From positions 547,153,763 to 547,217,762 of the forward strand of contig NC_058524.1 of NCBI RefSeq assembly GCF_904849725.1: 64,000 nt of DNA, given 5' to 3'. The notes beneath the pieces were generated by a model that did not search any database, was not told the DNA's origin, and saw nothing but the letters and a program-made list of their open reading frames with translations. This document shows, piece by piece, positions 1 to 12,168 of the stretch. Source of the DNA: Hordeum vulgare subsp. vulgare. Lineage: Eukaryota > Streptophyta > Magnoliopsida > Poales > Poaceae. The translations under genes were made by a program, and so were the position numbers. Within the stretch, counting starts at the first letter, position 1. Each line of letters starts with the position of its first letter.

Positions 1-1812
1 ATATCTACAACAAACCCTCGCCCGCCTCCGTCGCGTCGTCGTTGCCGCCCATTTGCCGGTGCCGACACACCTCCCCCCAACGTCGCCACCTCGCCCCCAC
101 CGCCTTCTCGCCGCCAGGACTTCTCCAGGCCAACCACCTAGTCAAAGGGAGGCGCGAGTCTCTTCGTCGGCCAGCTCCTTCGACGACGCGCGCAAGTTAT
201 TCGACAGTTTGTCAAGGTACAAAATGGATTCCGCCGATGAGTTTTTTCCATAATTTCCCTTGCAACTCCGATGATTCCTCGTCCGAAGATGAGGAGGAGA
301 TCTTGGCTGTCGTGTTGGTCCATCACCACCTTAATAGCCAGCAGCCGTTGTGTCGTGGCTCAATCCTGGAACAACGGTCATTTCCTTCTTTGGAAGGACT
401 ACTTTGACACAACCAACCCACCATTGAAACATCAAAAATTTCGGCGGCGTTTTCGTGTGGCTAGGCATGTTTTCAACCATATTAGAGAGGGAGTGGTCGG
501 ATACGATAACTATTTCGAGTGCAAAGATGACTCCCTTAGAAAGATTGGCTTCTCATCTTATCAGAAATGCACTGCAGCCATCCGGATGCTTGCATACAGA
601 GTGTCCGGTGATCTCATTGATGAGTACGTCCGTATGAGCGAGTCTACATGCCTAGAGTTCATGTACGGGTTCTGTAGAACTATGGTTGTTGTGTTTGGCC
701 CTGATTCCTTCAGAGAGCCGACTCCTCAAGATACAACCCGCTTGTTGGCGATGAATGCCAACAGGGACTTCCCAGGAATGCTTGGCAGCATAGACTGCGT
801 GCACTGTGAGTGGAAGAACCGCCCTTCTGTTTGGCAAGGGCAGTATAAGGGCCACGTCAGGGCTAATTGTACTGTCATACTTGAGGCCGCGACCTCACAA
901 GATATCTGGATGTAGCAGTCTTTCTTTGGCATGGCCAGATCACATAATGATATCAACGTTCTTCAACGCTCGTCGGTGTTTGCAAGGCTTGCGGAAGGCA
1001 ACATCCCGCCGATGAATGTTATCATTAATGACCACAACTACGACAAATGATACTACCTAGGTGACAGTATCTATCCTCAGTGGACCATTATTGTGAAGAC
1101 AATACCTGACCCTGTCGGAGATAAGAGGAAAAGATTTGCCCAAGAGCAAGAGAGTGCTAGGAAGGACGTCAAGCGTGCCTTTGATGTTTTGCAATCTCGA
1201 TGGGGCATCGTTCGGTATCCTGCTAGGACTTGAAGCACCAAGAAGCTGTGAGAGGTGATGACAGCTTGTGTGATTATGCACAATATGATCGTTGAAGATG
1301 AGCATCCGGAACGTATCTACGATCAAGGGTTTCAATTTCAGGGTGAGAATGTTGTGCCTGAGCATGAAGGAACGACAACGTTTGAATAACTCACCCAATT
1401 TCATCATGAAATGCGTGATTGGAAAACTCACACGGAACTGTAAAATGATTTGATTGAGCATATGTTGGCTCATGTTGGCAACCAATAGATGTATCTTTTT
1501 TCATATGTATTTGAGACAATTTAACTTTATCCGGTTTGTAAAACTATACTTATTTATTTGGAAACTATGCTTTATATAGTTGTGAAACTATGCTATTTTT
1601 TATATGTCTGCTTGTCAAATAATGCAAAATGTATACATATTTGTTTAAAAAGGGAGGCCAGCCGGCCACACATGCATATATGGGTCGGTGCATTGGATGA
1701 ACTGCCGATCCAAATGTTAAACAGGGCGGACACCGAGCGGTTGGCCGACCCAAACGGACAAAAACCAAACAAAAGCGCCATCCATTTGGATCGACACGTT
1801 AGAGTTGCTCTT
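1..1812 (+). mobile_element. PIF/Harbinger DNA transposon, copy 1 (left end outside window)
   Basis: The stretch holds a decayed PIF/Harbinger transposase followed by an AT-rich tail of about 320 bp. The right end, near 1785-1812, reads as the complement of GAGCAACTCTAACGTGTCG. This resembles the GGCCAACTnnAA-type terminus seen at the right end of copy 2 (12590-12608). The left terminus lies before base 1, so no TSD can be scored. Copy 2 begins immediately to the right in the opposite orientation. The exact right boundary is inferred from TIR similarity and could be off by several bases. Confidence 0.7.
53..1488 (+). pseudogene. PIF/Harbinger transposase (DDE_Tnp_4 type), broken
   Basis: This would be the DDE transposase that cuts and pastes the element. 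Readable blocks are an acidic N-terminal stretch (about 190-330), the helical region around RRFRVARHVFNHIRE (430-490), the first catalytic Asp in MLGSIDCVH (778-804), the second in SHNDINVL (about 940-962), and ARKDVKRAFDVLQ (about 1159-1197). In copy 2 the last block reads DVERAF, so the catalytic Glu is Lys here. Frame changes occur near 245 and 390. In-frame stops lie at 913, 1048, 1231, 1249, 1387 and 1441, several of them where relatives have Trp. No start codon can be trusted. The copy cannot encode active enzyme. Confidence 0.85.
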
Positions 1813-1902
1813 GTTACGACCCAATCAAATTTAAAAAAAATATCAAATAGTCTTATAACCAACCAAAGTTTGTGCGCACGAAAAAATATTAAACTCGTAG
1901 AT

Positions 1903-2340
1903 TTACTGATTGTCAATGTGATCCCACATGTGCTCAACCAAGTCATCATGCAGCTGCGTATGAGTGTGCCAATCCTGCATCTCACGATGAAATCAGACGA
2001 ACTGATCAAAATTGCCGGGGGTGGGTGCTGCGGCTCAACATTCTCACCCTGGAAATCAAACCCTTGGTCGTAAATGTTGTCATCACACTCATCCTCAATG
2101 ATAATGTTGTCATGATCACACAAGAAGTCATCACCTTCCAAAACTTCTGAGTGCTCGAGGTCAATGCAGGGTTTCGAACGTCACCCCATCGAGACTGGAG
2201 CACACCAAAAGCACGCTCCACATCTTTCCTAGCACTCTCCTGCATTTGGGCAAACATGTGTCTCTTCTCTTCTTGCGAATTGGGTATGACCTTCACAAGA
2301 ATGGACCACTCGGATAGATACCATCACCTAGGTAATATCA
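1903..2340 (-). pseudogene. C-terminal part of Harbinger transposase copy 2
   Basis: On the minus strand the sequence just left of the copia LTR continues the transposase with YYLGDGIYP. It then shows ARKDVERAFGVLQSRW (about 2180-2235), which carries the third catalytic acidic residue, and ends with a helical tail similar to DLVEHMWDHIDNQ and a TAA at 1903-1905. Several frame changes and stops are present. Joined to the piece at 11289-12168 it restores the family's domain order. The copia element landed between the codons for NHYNKG and YYLGD. Confidence 0.8.
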
Positions 2341-4161
2341 TGTTGGAAATGTGCCCTAGAGGCAATGATGAATAGTTATTATTATATTTCCTGTTTAAAG
2401 ATAATCGTTTATTATCCATGCTATAATTGTATTGAATGAAAACAAAGATACATGTGTGGATACATAGACAAAACAATGTCCCTAGCAAGCCTCTGGTTGG
2501 CTAGCCAGTTGATCAAGCATAGTCAAGGTTTTCTGACTATGTGCAAAGTGTTGTTGCTTGATAACTGGATCACATCATTAGGAGAATCATGTGATGGACT
2601 AGACCCAAACTATGAACATAGCATATTGATCGTGTCGTTTTATTGCTAGAATTTTCTACATGTCAAGTATTTGTTCCTATGACCATGAGATCATATAACT
2701 CACTAGCACCGGAGGAATACCTTGTGTGCATCAAACGTCACAACGTAATTGGGTGACTATAAAGGTGCTCTACAGGTATCTCCGAAGGTGTCCGTTGAGT
2801 TAGTATGGATCAAGACTGAGATTTGTCACTTCGTGTGACAGAGAGGTATGTCGGGGCCCACTCGGTAATACAACATCACACACAAGCCTTGCAAGCAATG
2901 TGACTAAGTGTAAGTCACGAGATCTTGTATTATGGAACGACTAAATAGACTTGCCGGTAACGAGATTGAAATAGGTATGCGGATACCGACGATCGAATCT
3001 CGGGCAAGTTACATACCGAAGGACAAAGGGAATTACATACGGGATTATATGAATCCTTAACACTGAGGTTCAACCGATAAGATCTTCGGAGAATATGTAG
3101 GATCCAATATGGGCATCCAGGTCCCGCTATTGGATATTAACCGAGGAGTACCTCGGGGCATGTCTACATAGTTCTCGAACCCGCAGGGTCTGCACACTTA
3201 AGGTTCGGCGATGTTTTAGTATAATTGAGTTATATGTGTGGTTTGAATGTTTTTCGGAGTCCCGGATGAGATCACGGACGTCACGAGGGTTTCCGGAATG
3301 GTCCGGAGACGAAGATTGATATATAGGATGACTTCATTTGGTCGGAAGGTTTTTGGGCATTACCGGGATTGTACCGGGAGTGACGAATGGGTTCCGGATG
3401 TTCACCGGGAGGGGGGCAACCCACCCAGGGGGAGCCCAAAGGCCCTAGGGGTGGCGCACCATCCCTTAGTGGGCTAGTGGGACAGCCCAAGAGGGCCTAT
3501 GCGCCAAGGAAAGAAAACCAGAGAGAGAAAAAAAGAGGTGGGAAGGAAGAGAAGGACTCCACTTTCCAATCCTAGTTGGACTAGGATTGGAGTAGGACTC
3601 CTCCTCTCCCTAGGCCGACACACCCTTGAGGGCTTGGCCCTGAAGGCAAGCCTCCTGCCCCTCCCTCCTATATATAGTGGTGATTTAGGGCTGATTTGGG
3701 ACAACTTTTGCCACGTGCAACTCAGATCTTGACACCATAGTTTTGCCTCTAGATCGTATTTCTGCGGAGCTCGGGCGGAGCCCTGTAGCAGTAGATTCTC
3801 ACCACCACCAAAGCGTTGTCACGCTGTCGGAGAACTCATCTACTTCTCCGTCTTGCTTGCTGGATCAAGAAGGCCGAGATCATCGTCAAGTTGTACGTGT
3901 GCTGAACGCGGAGGTGTCATCCGTTCGGCACTAGATCGGAGCGGATCGTGGGACGGATCGCGGGACGGTTCGTGGGACGGTTCGCGGGGCGGATCGAGGG
4001 ACGTGAGGACGTTCCACTATATCAACTGCGTTTCTTAACGCTTCCTGTTGTGCGATCTACAAGGGTACGTAGATCCAAATCTCCTCTCGTAGATGGACAT
4101 CACCATGATAGGTCTTCGTGTGCGTAGGAATTTTTTGTTTCCCATGCAACGTTACCCAACA
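2341..4161 (+). repeat. 5' LTR of the Angela/BARE-type element
   Basis: It begins TGTTGGAAATGTGCCCTAGA and ends ACGTTACCCAACA (1821 bp). TATATATAG near 3669-3677 is a plausible core promoter. A short tandem block of GGATCGTGGGACGGTTCG-like units lies at about 3935-4000. It matches the 3' LTR at 9462-11288 along its length with scattered substitutions and small indels. Confidence 0.93.
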
Positions 4162-4162
4162 G

Positions 4163-4179
4163 TGGCATCATGAGCTAGG
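4163..4179 (+). other. Primer-binding site (initiator tRNA-Met type)
   Basis: TGGCATCATGAGCTAGG starts one base after the 5' LTR. It is the BARE/Angela variant of the TGGTATCAGAGC site complementary to the 3' end of tRNA-iMet, which primes minus-strand cDNA synthesis. Confidence 0.8.
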
Positions 4180-5431
4180 TTCATGCGTAAATGTTATCTT
4201 GAGTAGAACACAAAGGGTTTCGTGGACGGTGATGTTCGATTTGCTGCCCTCCTTAGTCTTTTCTCGATTCAGCGGTATTGTTGGATTGAAGCTACCCGGA
4301 CCGACATTATTCGTACGCTTATGAAAGACTGGTTTGATCGATTGACATGCAACCTCGTAGCATAAAGATGACTGGCGGGTGTTGGTTTCTTCAACTTTAG
4401 TTGAATTGGTTTTGACCGAGGCGGTCCTTGGAGAGGTTAAATAGCAATTTGCACATCTCCGTTGTGGTTTTTGCGTAAGTAAGATGCGATCTACTAGATA
4501 CCCATAGTAGCCACATAAAACATGCAACAACAAATTAGAGGACGTCTAACTTGTTTTTGCAGGGTATGCTTGTGATATGATATGGCCAATGACGTGATGT
4601 GATATATTGGATGTATGAGATGATCATGTTGTAATAGTCAATATCGACTTGTACGTCGATGGTACGGCAACCGGCAGGAGCCATAGGGTTGTCTTTAAAC
4701 TAACGTTTGTGTTTGCAGATGTGTTTACTATATTGCTAGGACGTAGCTTTAGTAGTAATAGCATAAGTAGCACAACAACCCCAATGACGACACGTTGATG
4801 GAGATCATGATGATGGAGATCATGGTGTGGCGCCGGTGACAAGAAGATCGTGCCGGTGCTTTGGTGATGGAGATCAAGAAGCACATGATGATGGCCATAT
4901 CATGTCACTTATGAATTGCATGTGATGTTAATCCTTTTACGCACCTTATTTTGCTTAGAACGACGGTAGCATTATAAGGTGATCTCTCACTAAAATTTCA
5001 AGACGAAATTGTGTTCTCCCCGACTGTGCACCGTTGCTATAGTTCGTCGTCTCGAGACACCACGTGATGATCGGGTGTGATAGACTCAACGTTCACATAC
5101 AACGGGTGCAATACAGTTGCACACGCGGAACACTCGGGTTAAGCTTGACGAGCCTAGCATGTGCAGACATGGCCTCAGAACACATGAGACCGAAAGGTCG
5201 AGCATGAATCGTATAGTTGATATGATTAGCACACAGATGCTTACCACTGAAACTATTCTCAACTCACGTGATGATCGGACTTGAGTTAGTGAATTTGGAT
5301 GATGTACCACTCAAATGACTAGAGAGATGTACTTTTTGAGTGGGAGTTTAGCAAGTAATTTTGATTAGTTAAACTCTAATTATCTTGAACATAGTCTAAG
5401 TCCAATTTGAAAATATTTGTGTTGTAGATCA
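4180..5431 (+). other. Untranslated leader of the Angela/BARE-type element
   Basis: About 1.25 kb lies between the primer-binding site and the gag start. Reading frames here are short and not conserved in kind. BARE1-type elements are known for a long structured leader with packaging signals, and the spacing fits that. I see no gene in this stretch. Confidence 0.7.
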
Positions 5432-6823
5432 ATGGCTCACGCGATAGTCACCCTGAATTTTAATACGTTCCTAGAGAAAGCTAAGTTGAAAGATGATGGA
5501 AGCAACTTTGTAGACTGGGCTCGTAATCTTAAGTTGCTCCTGCAAGCTGGGAAGAAAGATTATGTACTTAATGCCGCGCTAGGAGATGAACCACCCACTA
5601 CGGCTGACCAAGATGTTAAGAACGCTTGGTTAACACGTAAGGAGGACTACTGAGTAGTTCAATGTGCAGTCTTGTATGGCTTAGAGCCAGGACTTCAACG
5701 TTGCTTTGAGCGTCATGGAGCATTTGAGATGTTCCAGGAGTTGAAGTTTATCTTTCAGAAGAACGCCCAGATCGAGAGGTATGAGACCTCTGATAAATTC
5801 TATGCTTGCAAGATGAAGGAGAATTCGTCTGTTAGTGAACATGTGCTCAAAATGTCTGGGTACTCAAACCGTCTAGCTGAGCTGGGGATTGAACTCCCGC
5901 AAGAGGCTATCACTGACATAATTCTTCAATCGCTGTCACCAAGCTACAAGAGCTTTGTGTTGAACTATAACATGCAAGGGATGAACAAGTCACCCGGCGA
6001 GTTATTCGCGATGCTGAAAGTCACAGAGTCAGAACTGTGTAAAGAGCATCAAGTGTTAATGGTGAATAAGACCACTAGTTTCAAGAGAAACGACAAAGGA
6101 AAGAAGGGTAATTCCAAGAAGAGCGGCAAACTTGTTGCCAATCCGACGAAGAAACCCAAAGTTGTACCTAAGCCAGAAACGGAGTGTTACTATTGCAAGG
6201 GTATGGGTCACTGGAAGCGCAACTGCCCCAAGTATCTGGCTGATAAGAAGGCGGCTAAGGAAAAATCAGGTATATTCGATATACATGTTATTGATGTGTA
6301 CTTAACCAGCTCTCGTAGTAGTGACTGGGTATTCGATACGTGTTCTGTTGCTTATATTTGCAACTCGAAACAGGAACTGCGGAATAAGCGAAGGCTGGCA
6401 AAGGATGAAGTGATGATGCGCGTGGGAAATGGTCCCAAGGTTGATGCAATCATCGTCGGCACAATTTCACTTCAGTTACCATCAGGATTAGTTATGAACT
6501 TAAATAATTTTTATTTAGTGCCTGCATTAAGCATGAACATTATATCTGGATCTTGTTTATTGCGAGACGGTTACTCGTTTAAGACGGAGAATAATGGTTG
6601 TTCTATTTCTATGAGTAATATCTTTTATGGTCATGCACCCAATGTGAGAAGATTGTTCATATTGAATCTTGATAGCGATGATACACATATACATAACACT
6701 GAGACCAAAAGAGTTCAAGTTAACAATGATAGCGCCATGTTTTTTATGGCACTGCCGCTTAGGTCATATTGGTCTAAAGCGCATGAAGAAACTCCATACC
6801 GATGGACTTTTGGAGTCACTTGA
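5432..6823 (+). pseudogene. Copia gag and protease (Angela/BARE type), broken
   Basis: The ATG at 5432 opens a frame that begins MAHAIVTLNFNTFLEKAKL, typical of BARE gag. An in-frame TGA at 5651-5653 cuts it and the frame resumes directly. Gag forms the virus-like particle, and the zinc knuckle CYYCKGMGHWKRNC (about 6186-6227) binds RNA. The aspartic protease follows, but its active-site motif reads WVFDTCSVAYICN (about 6328-6366) where the family has D-T-G, so the protease is probably dead. The frame is lost near 6740-6830 and the sense reading passes to the frame of the next entry. Confidence 0.9.
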
Positions 6824-7562
6824 CTTTGATTCACTTGAAACGTGCGAACCATGCCTCGTGGGCAAGATGACTAAGACTCCATTCTCCGGAACAATGGAGC
6901 GTGCAAGTGACTTGTTGGAAATCATACATAGCGATGTATGCGGTCCGATGAGTGTGGAGGCACGCGGTGGATATAGTTATTTTCTCACCCTCACTAACGA
7001 TTTGAGTAGATATGGTTATGTCTACTTGATGAAGCACAAGTCTGAAACGTTTGAAAAGCTCTGGCAATTTCAGAGTGAAGTTGAAAATCATCGTAACAAG
7101 AAGATAAAGTTCCTACGGTCTGATCGTAGGGGTGAATATCTGAGTTTCGAGTTTGATGCTCACTTAAGACAATGTGGAATTGTTTCACAGTTGACACCGC
7201 TTGGAACACCACAGCGTAATGGTGTGTCCGAACGCCGTACTCGTACTTTATTAGAGATGGTGCGATCTATGATGTCTCTTACCGATTTGCCATTATCGTT
7301 TTGGGGTTATGCATTAGAGACAACTGCATTCACTTTAAATAGGGCACCATCAAAATCCGTTGAGACGACACCATACGAACTGTGGTATGGCAAAAGACCA
7401 AAATTGTCGTTTCTTAAAGTTTGGGGATGTGATGCTTATGTCAAAAAGCTTCAGCGTGAAAAGCTGGAACCCAAAGCGGAAAAGTGCGTCTTAATAGGTT
7501 ACAAAAGAGACAGTTGGGTATACCTTCTATCTCAAATCCGACGGCAAAGTGTTTGTTGCTAA
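6740..7562 (+). pseudogene. Copia integrase (Angela/BARE type), broken
   Basis: This codes for the enzyme that inserts cDNA into the host genome. The N-terminal HHCC zinc finger is visible as HCRLGHIG with CEPCLVGK (about 6745-6860). The DDE core shows IHSDVCGP (first Asp), LRSDRRGEY (second Asp, with G changed to R beside it) and NGVSERRTRTLLEM (Glu). The C-terminal part FLKVWGCDAYVKKL is also present. A frame change near 7510 detaches it from the reverse transcriptase. It belongs to the gag-pol path starting at 5432. Confidence 0.9.
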
Positions 7563-8987
7563 AAACAGAGCTTTTCTTGAGAAGGAGTTTCTCTCGAAAG
7601 AATTGAGTGGGAGGAAGATAGAACTTGATGAGGTTGTCGAACCTCTAATCCCTCTAGATGGTGGCGCAGGGCAAGGGGAAACCCCTGTTGCTGCGGCGCC
7701 GGTTGAGGAGCAAGTTGATGATGATTATCATGAAACTTCGGATCAAGTTGCTAACGGACCTCGCAGGTCGACAAGATCACATACTACTCCTGAGTGGTAC
7801 GGTAATCCTGTCTTAACGGTTATGTTTTTGGACAACAATGAACCTGCGAATTATGAAGAAGCAATGGTGGGCTCGGATTCCAACAAATGGCTGGAGGCCA
7901 TGAAGTCCGAGATAGGATCCATGTACGAGAACAAAGTGTGGACTTCAGAAGAACTACCTGAAGGCCGCAAGGCTATTCAGAACAAATGGATCTATAAGAA
8001 GAAGACAGACGCAGACGGTAATGTGACCGTTTATAAAGCTCGACTTGTGGCAAAGGGTTTTTCACAAGTTCAAGGAGTTGACTACGATGAGACTTTCTCA
8101 CCGGTATCGATGCTTAAGTCCGTCCGAATCATGTTAGCAATACCTTTTACGATTATGAAATCTGGCAGATTGATGTCAAAACGGCGTTCCTTAACGATTT
8201 TCTTAAGGAAGAGGTGTATATGATGCAACCCGAAGGTTTTGTCGATCCAAAGAATGCTAACAAAGTATGCAAGCTCCTACTATCCATTTATGGACTGGTG
8301 CAAGCATCTCGGAGTTGGAATAAGTGCTTTGATGAGGTGATCAAAGCATTTGGGTTTATACAAGTGGTTGGAGAATCTTGTATTTACAAGAAAGTGAGTG
8401 GGAGCTCTGTGGCGTTTCTAATATTATATGTGGATGACATATTGCTGATTGGAAACAATGTGGAGCTTTTGGAGAGCATAAAGGATTACTTGAATAAAAG
8501 TTTCTCTATGAAGGACCTAGGAGAAGCTGCTTACATCCTAGGCATTAAGATCTATAGGGATAGATCCAAACGCGTGATAGGACTTTCACAAAGCACATAC
8601 CTTGATAAAGTTTTGAAGAAGTTCAAAATGGATCAGTCCAAGAAAGGGTTCTTGCAAGTATTACAAGGTATAAAATTGAGTAAGACTCAGTGCCCAGCAA
8701 CTGCGGAAGATAGAGAACAAATGAGTTACGTCCCATACGCTTCAGCCGTAGGTTCTATCATGTATGCAATGTTGTGCACTAGACGAGACGTCAGCTTGTC
8801 CATAAGTATGGCAGGAAGGTTTCAGAGTAATCCAGGAGTGGATCACTGGACGACGGTCAAGAATATTCTGAAATACCTGAAAAGTACTAAGGAAATGTTT
8901 CTCGTTTATGGAGGTGACAAAGAGCTCGTCTTAAAGGGTTACGTCGACGCAAGTTTTGACACCGATCCGGATGACTCTAAGTTGTAA
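7549..8987 (+). pseudogene. Copia reverse transcriptase (Angela/BARE type), broken
   Basis: The enzyme copies element RNA into DNA. Motifs in order are NKWIYKKKTDADGNVTVYKARLVAKGFSQ split over 7980-8070, DYDETFSPV, EELYMMQPEGF-like (about 8205-8240), SIYGLVQASRSWNK, and the catalytic LILYVDDILLIGN (about 8420-8460), which is intact. A frame change near 8140-8215 removes the DVKTAFLNG block. The frame ends at TAA 8985-8987 inside the connection to RNase H. The second copia copy at 62108-64000 shows the undamaged reading of the same region. Confidence 0.9.
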
Positions 8988-9409
8988 ACCGGATACGTAT
9001 TTATTCTTAATGGGGGTGCAGTAAGCTGGTGCAGTTCCAAGCAGAGCGTCGTAGCAAATTCTACATGTGAAGCGGAGTACATTGCTGTCTCGGAGGCAGC
9101 AAAGGAGGGTGTCTCGATGAAGCAGTTCATGAAGATCTTGGAGTTGTGCCGAGTGCACTAGATCCATTAAATCTGTTATGTGACAACACTAGTGCCATTG
9201 CCTTAGCAAAGGAACCAAGGTTTCACAAGAAGAACAGACACATCAAACGACGCTTCAACCTCATCCGCGACTACGTCGAAGGAGAGGACGTGAATATTTG
9301 CAAAGTGCACACGAATCTGAATGTAGCAGACCCGCTGACTAAACCTCTTCCACGTGCAAAACATGATCAACACCAGAACTGTATGGGTGTTCGATTTATT
9401 ACAATGTAA
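8988..9409 (+). pseudogene. Copia RNase H end of polyprotein (Angela/BARE type), broken
   Basis: Directly after the stop at 8985 the same frame continues TGYVFILNGGAVSWCSSKQ and then TCEAEYIAVSEAA, with the RNase H acidic Glu. A frame change near 9140 leads into LLCDNTSAIALAKEP, HIKRRFNLIRDYVEGEDV and LNVADPLTKPL, which is the family's C-terminal block. The true stop is TAA at 9407-9409. RNase H removes the RNA strand during cDNA synthesis. Confidence 0.88.
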
Positions 9410-9450
9410 ATCGCATGGCGATGTGAGGACTAGATTATTGACTCTAGTGC

Positions 9451-9461
9451 AAGTGGGAGAC
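9451..9461 (+). other. Polypurine tract
   Basis: AAGTGGGAGAC sits directly before the 3' LTR and would prime plus-strand synthesis. The complement of the same tract lies right of the LTR at 61939 in the second copia copy. Confidence 0.8.
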
Positions 9462-11288
9462 TGTTGAAAATATGTCGTAGAGGCAATGATAAATAGTTAT
9501 TATTATATTTCTTGTTTAAAGATAACCGTTTATTATCCATGCTATAATTGTATTGAATGAAAACATAGATATATGTGTGGATACATAGACAAAACAATGT
9601 CCCTAGCAAGGGTCTAGTTGGCTAGCCAGTTGATCAAGGATAGTCAAGGTTTTCTGACTATATGCAAAGTGTTGTTACTTGATAACTGGATCACATCATT
9701 AGGAGAATCATGTGATGGACTAGACCCAAACTATGAACGTAGCATATTGATCGTGTCGTTTTATTGCTATTGTTTTCTACGTGTCAAGTATTTGTTCCTA
9801 TGACCATGAGATCATATAACTCACTGGCACCGGAGGAATACCTTGTGTGCATCAAACGTAGCAACGTAACTGGGTGACTATAAAGGTGCTCTACAGGTAT
9901 CTCCGAAGGTGTCTGTTGAGTTAGTATGGATCAAGACTGAGATTTGTCACTCTGTGTGACGGAGTTGTATCTCGGGGCCCACTCGGTAATACAACATCAC
10001 ACACAAGCCTTGCAAGCAATGTAACTAAGTGTAAGTCATGTGATCTTGTATTACGGAACGAGTAAAGAGACTTGCCGGTAACGATATTGAAATAGGTATA
10101 CAGATACCGACGATCGAATCTCGGGCAAGTTACATACCAAAGGACAAAGGGAATGACATACGGGATTATATGAATCCTTGACATTGAGGTTCAACCGATA
10201 AGATCTTTGGAGAATATGTAGGATCCAATATGGGCATCCATGTCCCTCTATTGGATATTGACCGAGGAGTACCTCCGGGCATGTCTACATAGTTCTCGAA
10301 CCCGCAGGGTCTGCACACTTAAGGTTCGACGATGTTTTAGTATAGTTGAGTTATATGTGTGGTTACCGAATGTTGTTCAGAGTTCCGGATGAGATTACGG
10401 ACGTCACAAGGGTTTCCGGAATGGTCCGGAGACGAAGATTGATATATAGGATGACTTCATTTGGTTACCGGAAGGTTTTCAGGCATTACCGGGATTGTAC
10501 CGGGAGTGACGAATGGGTTTCGGATGTTCACCGGAAGGGGGGCTAACCCACCCGAGGGAAGCCCAAAGGCCCTAGGGGTGGCGCACCATCCCTTAGTGGG
10601 CTGGTGGGACAGCCCAAGAGGGCCTATGTGCCAAGGAGAGAAAACCAAGGAGAAAAAAAAGAGGTGGGAAGGAAGAGAAGGACTCCACTTTCCAATCCTA
10701 GTTGGACTAGGATTGGAGTAGGACTCCTCCTCTCCCTAGGCTGGAGCATCCTTGAGGGCTTGGCCCTCAAGGCAAGCGTCCTGCCCCTCCCTCCTATATA
10801 TAGTGGTGATTTAGGGCTGATTTGAGACAACTTTTGCCACGTGCAACTCAGATCTAGACACCATTGTTTTACCTCTAGATCGTATTTCTACGGAGCTTGG
10901 GCGGAGCCCTGCAGGAGTAGATCCTCACCACCACCGGAGCGCCGTCACGCTGTCGGAGAACTCATCTACTTCTCCATCTTGCTTGCTGGATCAAGAAGGC
11001 CGAGATCATCGTCGAGCTGTACGTGTGCTGAACGCGGAGGTGCCGTTCGTTCAGCACTAGATCAGAGCGGATCGTGGGACGGATCGTGGGACGGTTCGTG
11101 GGACGGTTCGCGGGGCGGATCGAGGGACGTAAGGACGTTCCACTACATCAACCGCGTTTCTTAACGCTTCCTGCTGTGCGATCTACAAGGGTACGTAGAT
11201 CCAAATCTCCTCTCGTAGATGGACATCACCATGATAGGTCTTCGTGTGCGTAGGAAAATTTTCTTTTCCCATGCAACGTTACCCAACA
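9462..11288 (+). repeat. 3' LTR of the Angela/BARE-type element
   Basis: It begins TGTTGAAAATATGTCGTAGA and ends ACGTTACCCAACA (1827 bp). It carries the same TATATATAG (about 10796) and GGACGGTTCG tandem block as the 5' LTR. Divergence is scattered, consistent with an insertion of some age. Confidence 0.93.
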
Positions 11289-12168
11289 TATCCCTTGTTG
11301 TAATGATTGCCATTGATCTCAAAGTTGACCTTCGGGGAGTGGCCTTCTGCAAGCCTTGCAAACACCGGAGAACGCTGAAGAATAGTGATATCATTGTGAG
11401 AACCATACATGCCGAAGAAAGAATGCCATATCCACATATCTTGTGGAGCCACAACTTCAAGTATGCCAGTGGTACCTTTCCCATGTTCCTTGTACTGACC
11501 CTGCCAAGCAAATGGACAGTTCTTCCACTTCCAATGCATACAATCGATACTACCAAGCATGCCCTAAAAGCTCCTCTCGGCATTGATCGTAAACAACCTC
11601 CCTGTATCAGCGCCATTTTTATTTCTCACGTACTCAGGGCTAAGCACAACCACCACGGCCTTGCAGAAACTGTACATTGATTTGAGACATGTGGACTCAC
11701 TCATACGAACATACTCATCCACAAGATCATCATGAATTCCATATGCAAGCATGCGATAGACGCAGTGCATTTCTAATAAGAAGAGAAGCGAAGCTTGCCA
11801 AGGGCATCCTCTTTGCAGTCAAAGTATGGGTCATATGCTATCACTTCCTCCCGAATACAATTGAACACATGTCCCCTCATTCGAAAGCGGCGATGAAATT
11901 GATGTGGTTTGTAGAGTGCGGTATTCTCAAAGTAATCGAAATAGAGGAGGGTGTGCCCTTTCTCCCTATTGCGGTTCAAGGCCGGAGCATGGCCGAAGAT
12001 TGATCCCCTGAATCGAGGCCGCATCCTAGTGACGTGGTCATGGACGACCGATGCTGCCACAACTATGTCCTCATCGTCCGAGGACGAATCATCCGATGAA
12101 TAGATGAAGTTGTGAAGAAAGTACTCATCCTCGCTATCTATGGTACCTTGCGAGTAAGTGTCGAACAC
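11289..12168 (-). pseudogene. N-terminal and catalytic part of Harbinger transposase copy 2
   Basis: Reading leftwards from about 12168, the frame begins MFDTYSQGTIDSEDEYFLHN. It continues through an acidic stretch and HQFHRRFRMRGHVFN to a stop at 11773. It resumes as MLAYGIHDDLVDEYVRMSE (about 11750-11690) and then [15 protein letters not shown] (first catalytic Asp, about 11560-11515) and [12 protein letters not shown] (second Asp, about 11400). The piece ends at the copia LTR inside NHYNKG. One stop and at least one frame change are present. It joins the fragment at 1903-2340. Confidence 0.85.

Larger units (their letters stand above)
2341..11288 (+). mobile_element. LTR retrotransposon, Ty1/copia, Angela/WIS/BARE1 type (full length, decayed)
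   Basis: The element has two long LTRs (2341-4161 and 9462-11288), a primer-binding site directly after the first, one gag-pol reading path, and a purine tract before the second. Flanking 5-mers are TATCA (2336-2340) and TATCC (11289-11293), that is TATC plus one changed base. The uninterrupted Harbinger frame supports TATCC as the original target. Total length is 8948 bp, typical of this Triticeae family. About 1.25 kb of leader separates the PBS from gag. The polyprotein has at least two in-frame stops and four frame changes, so this copy is not autonomous. Confidence 0.93.

Noticed and set aside
4168..4533. 121-codon minus-strand frame in the Angela-type leader
   Set aside because: It lies in the untranslated leader with no motif, and chance frames of this size are common in this window.
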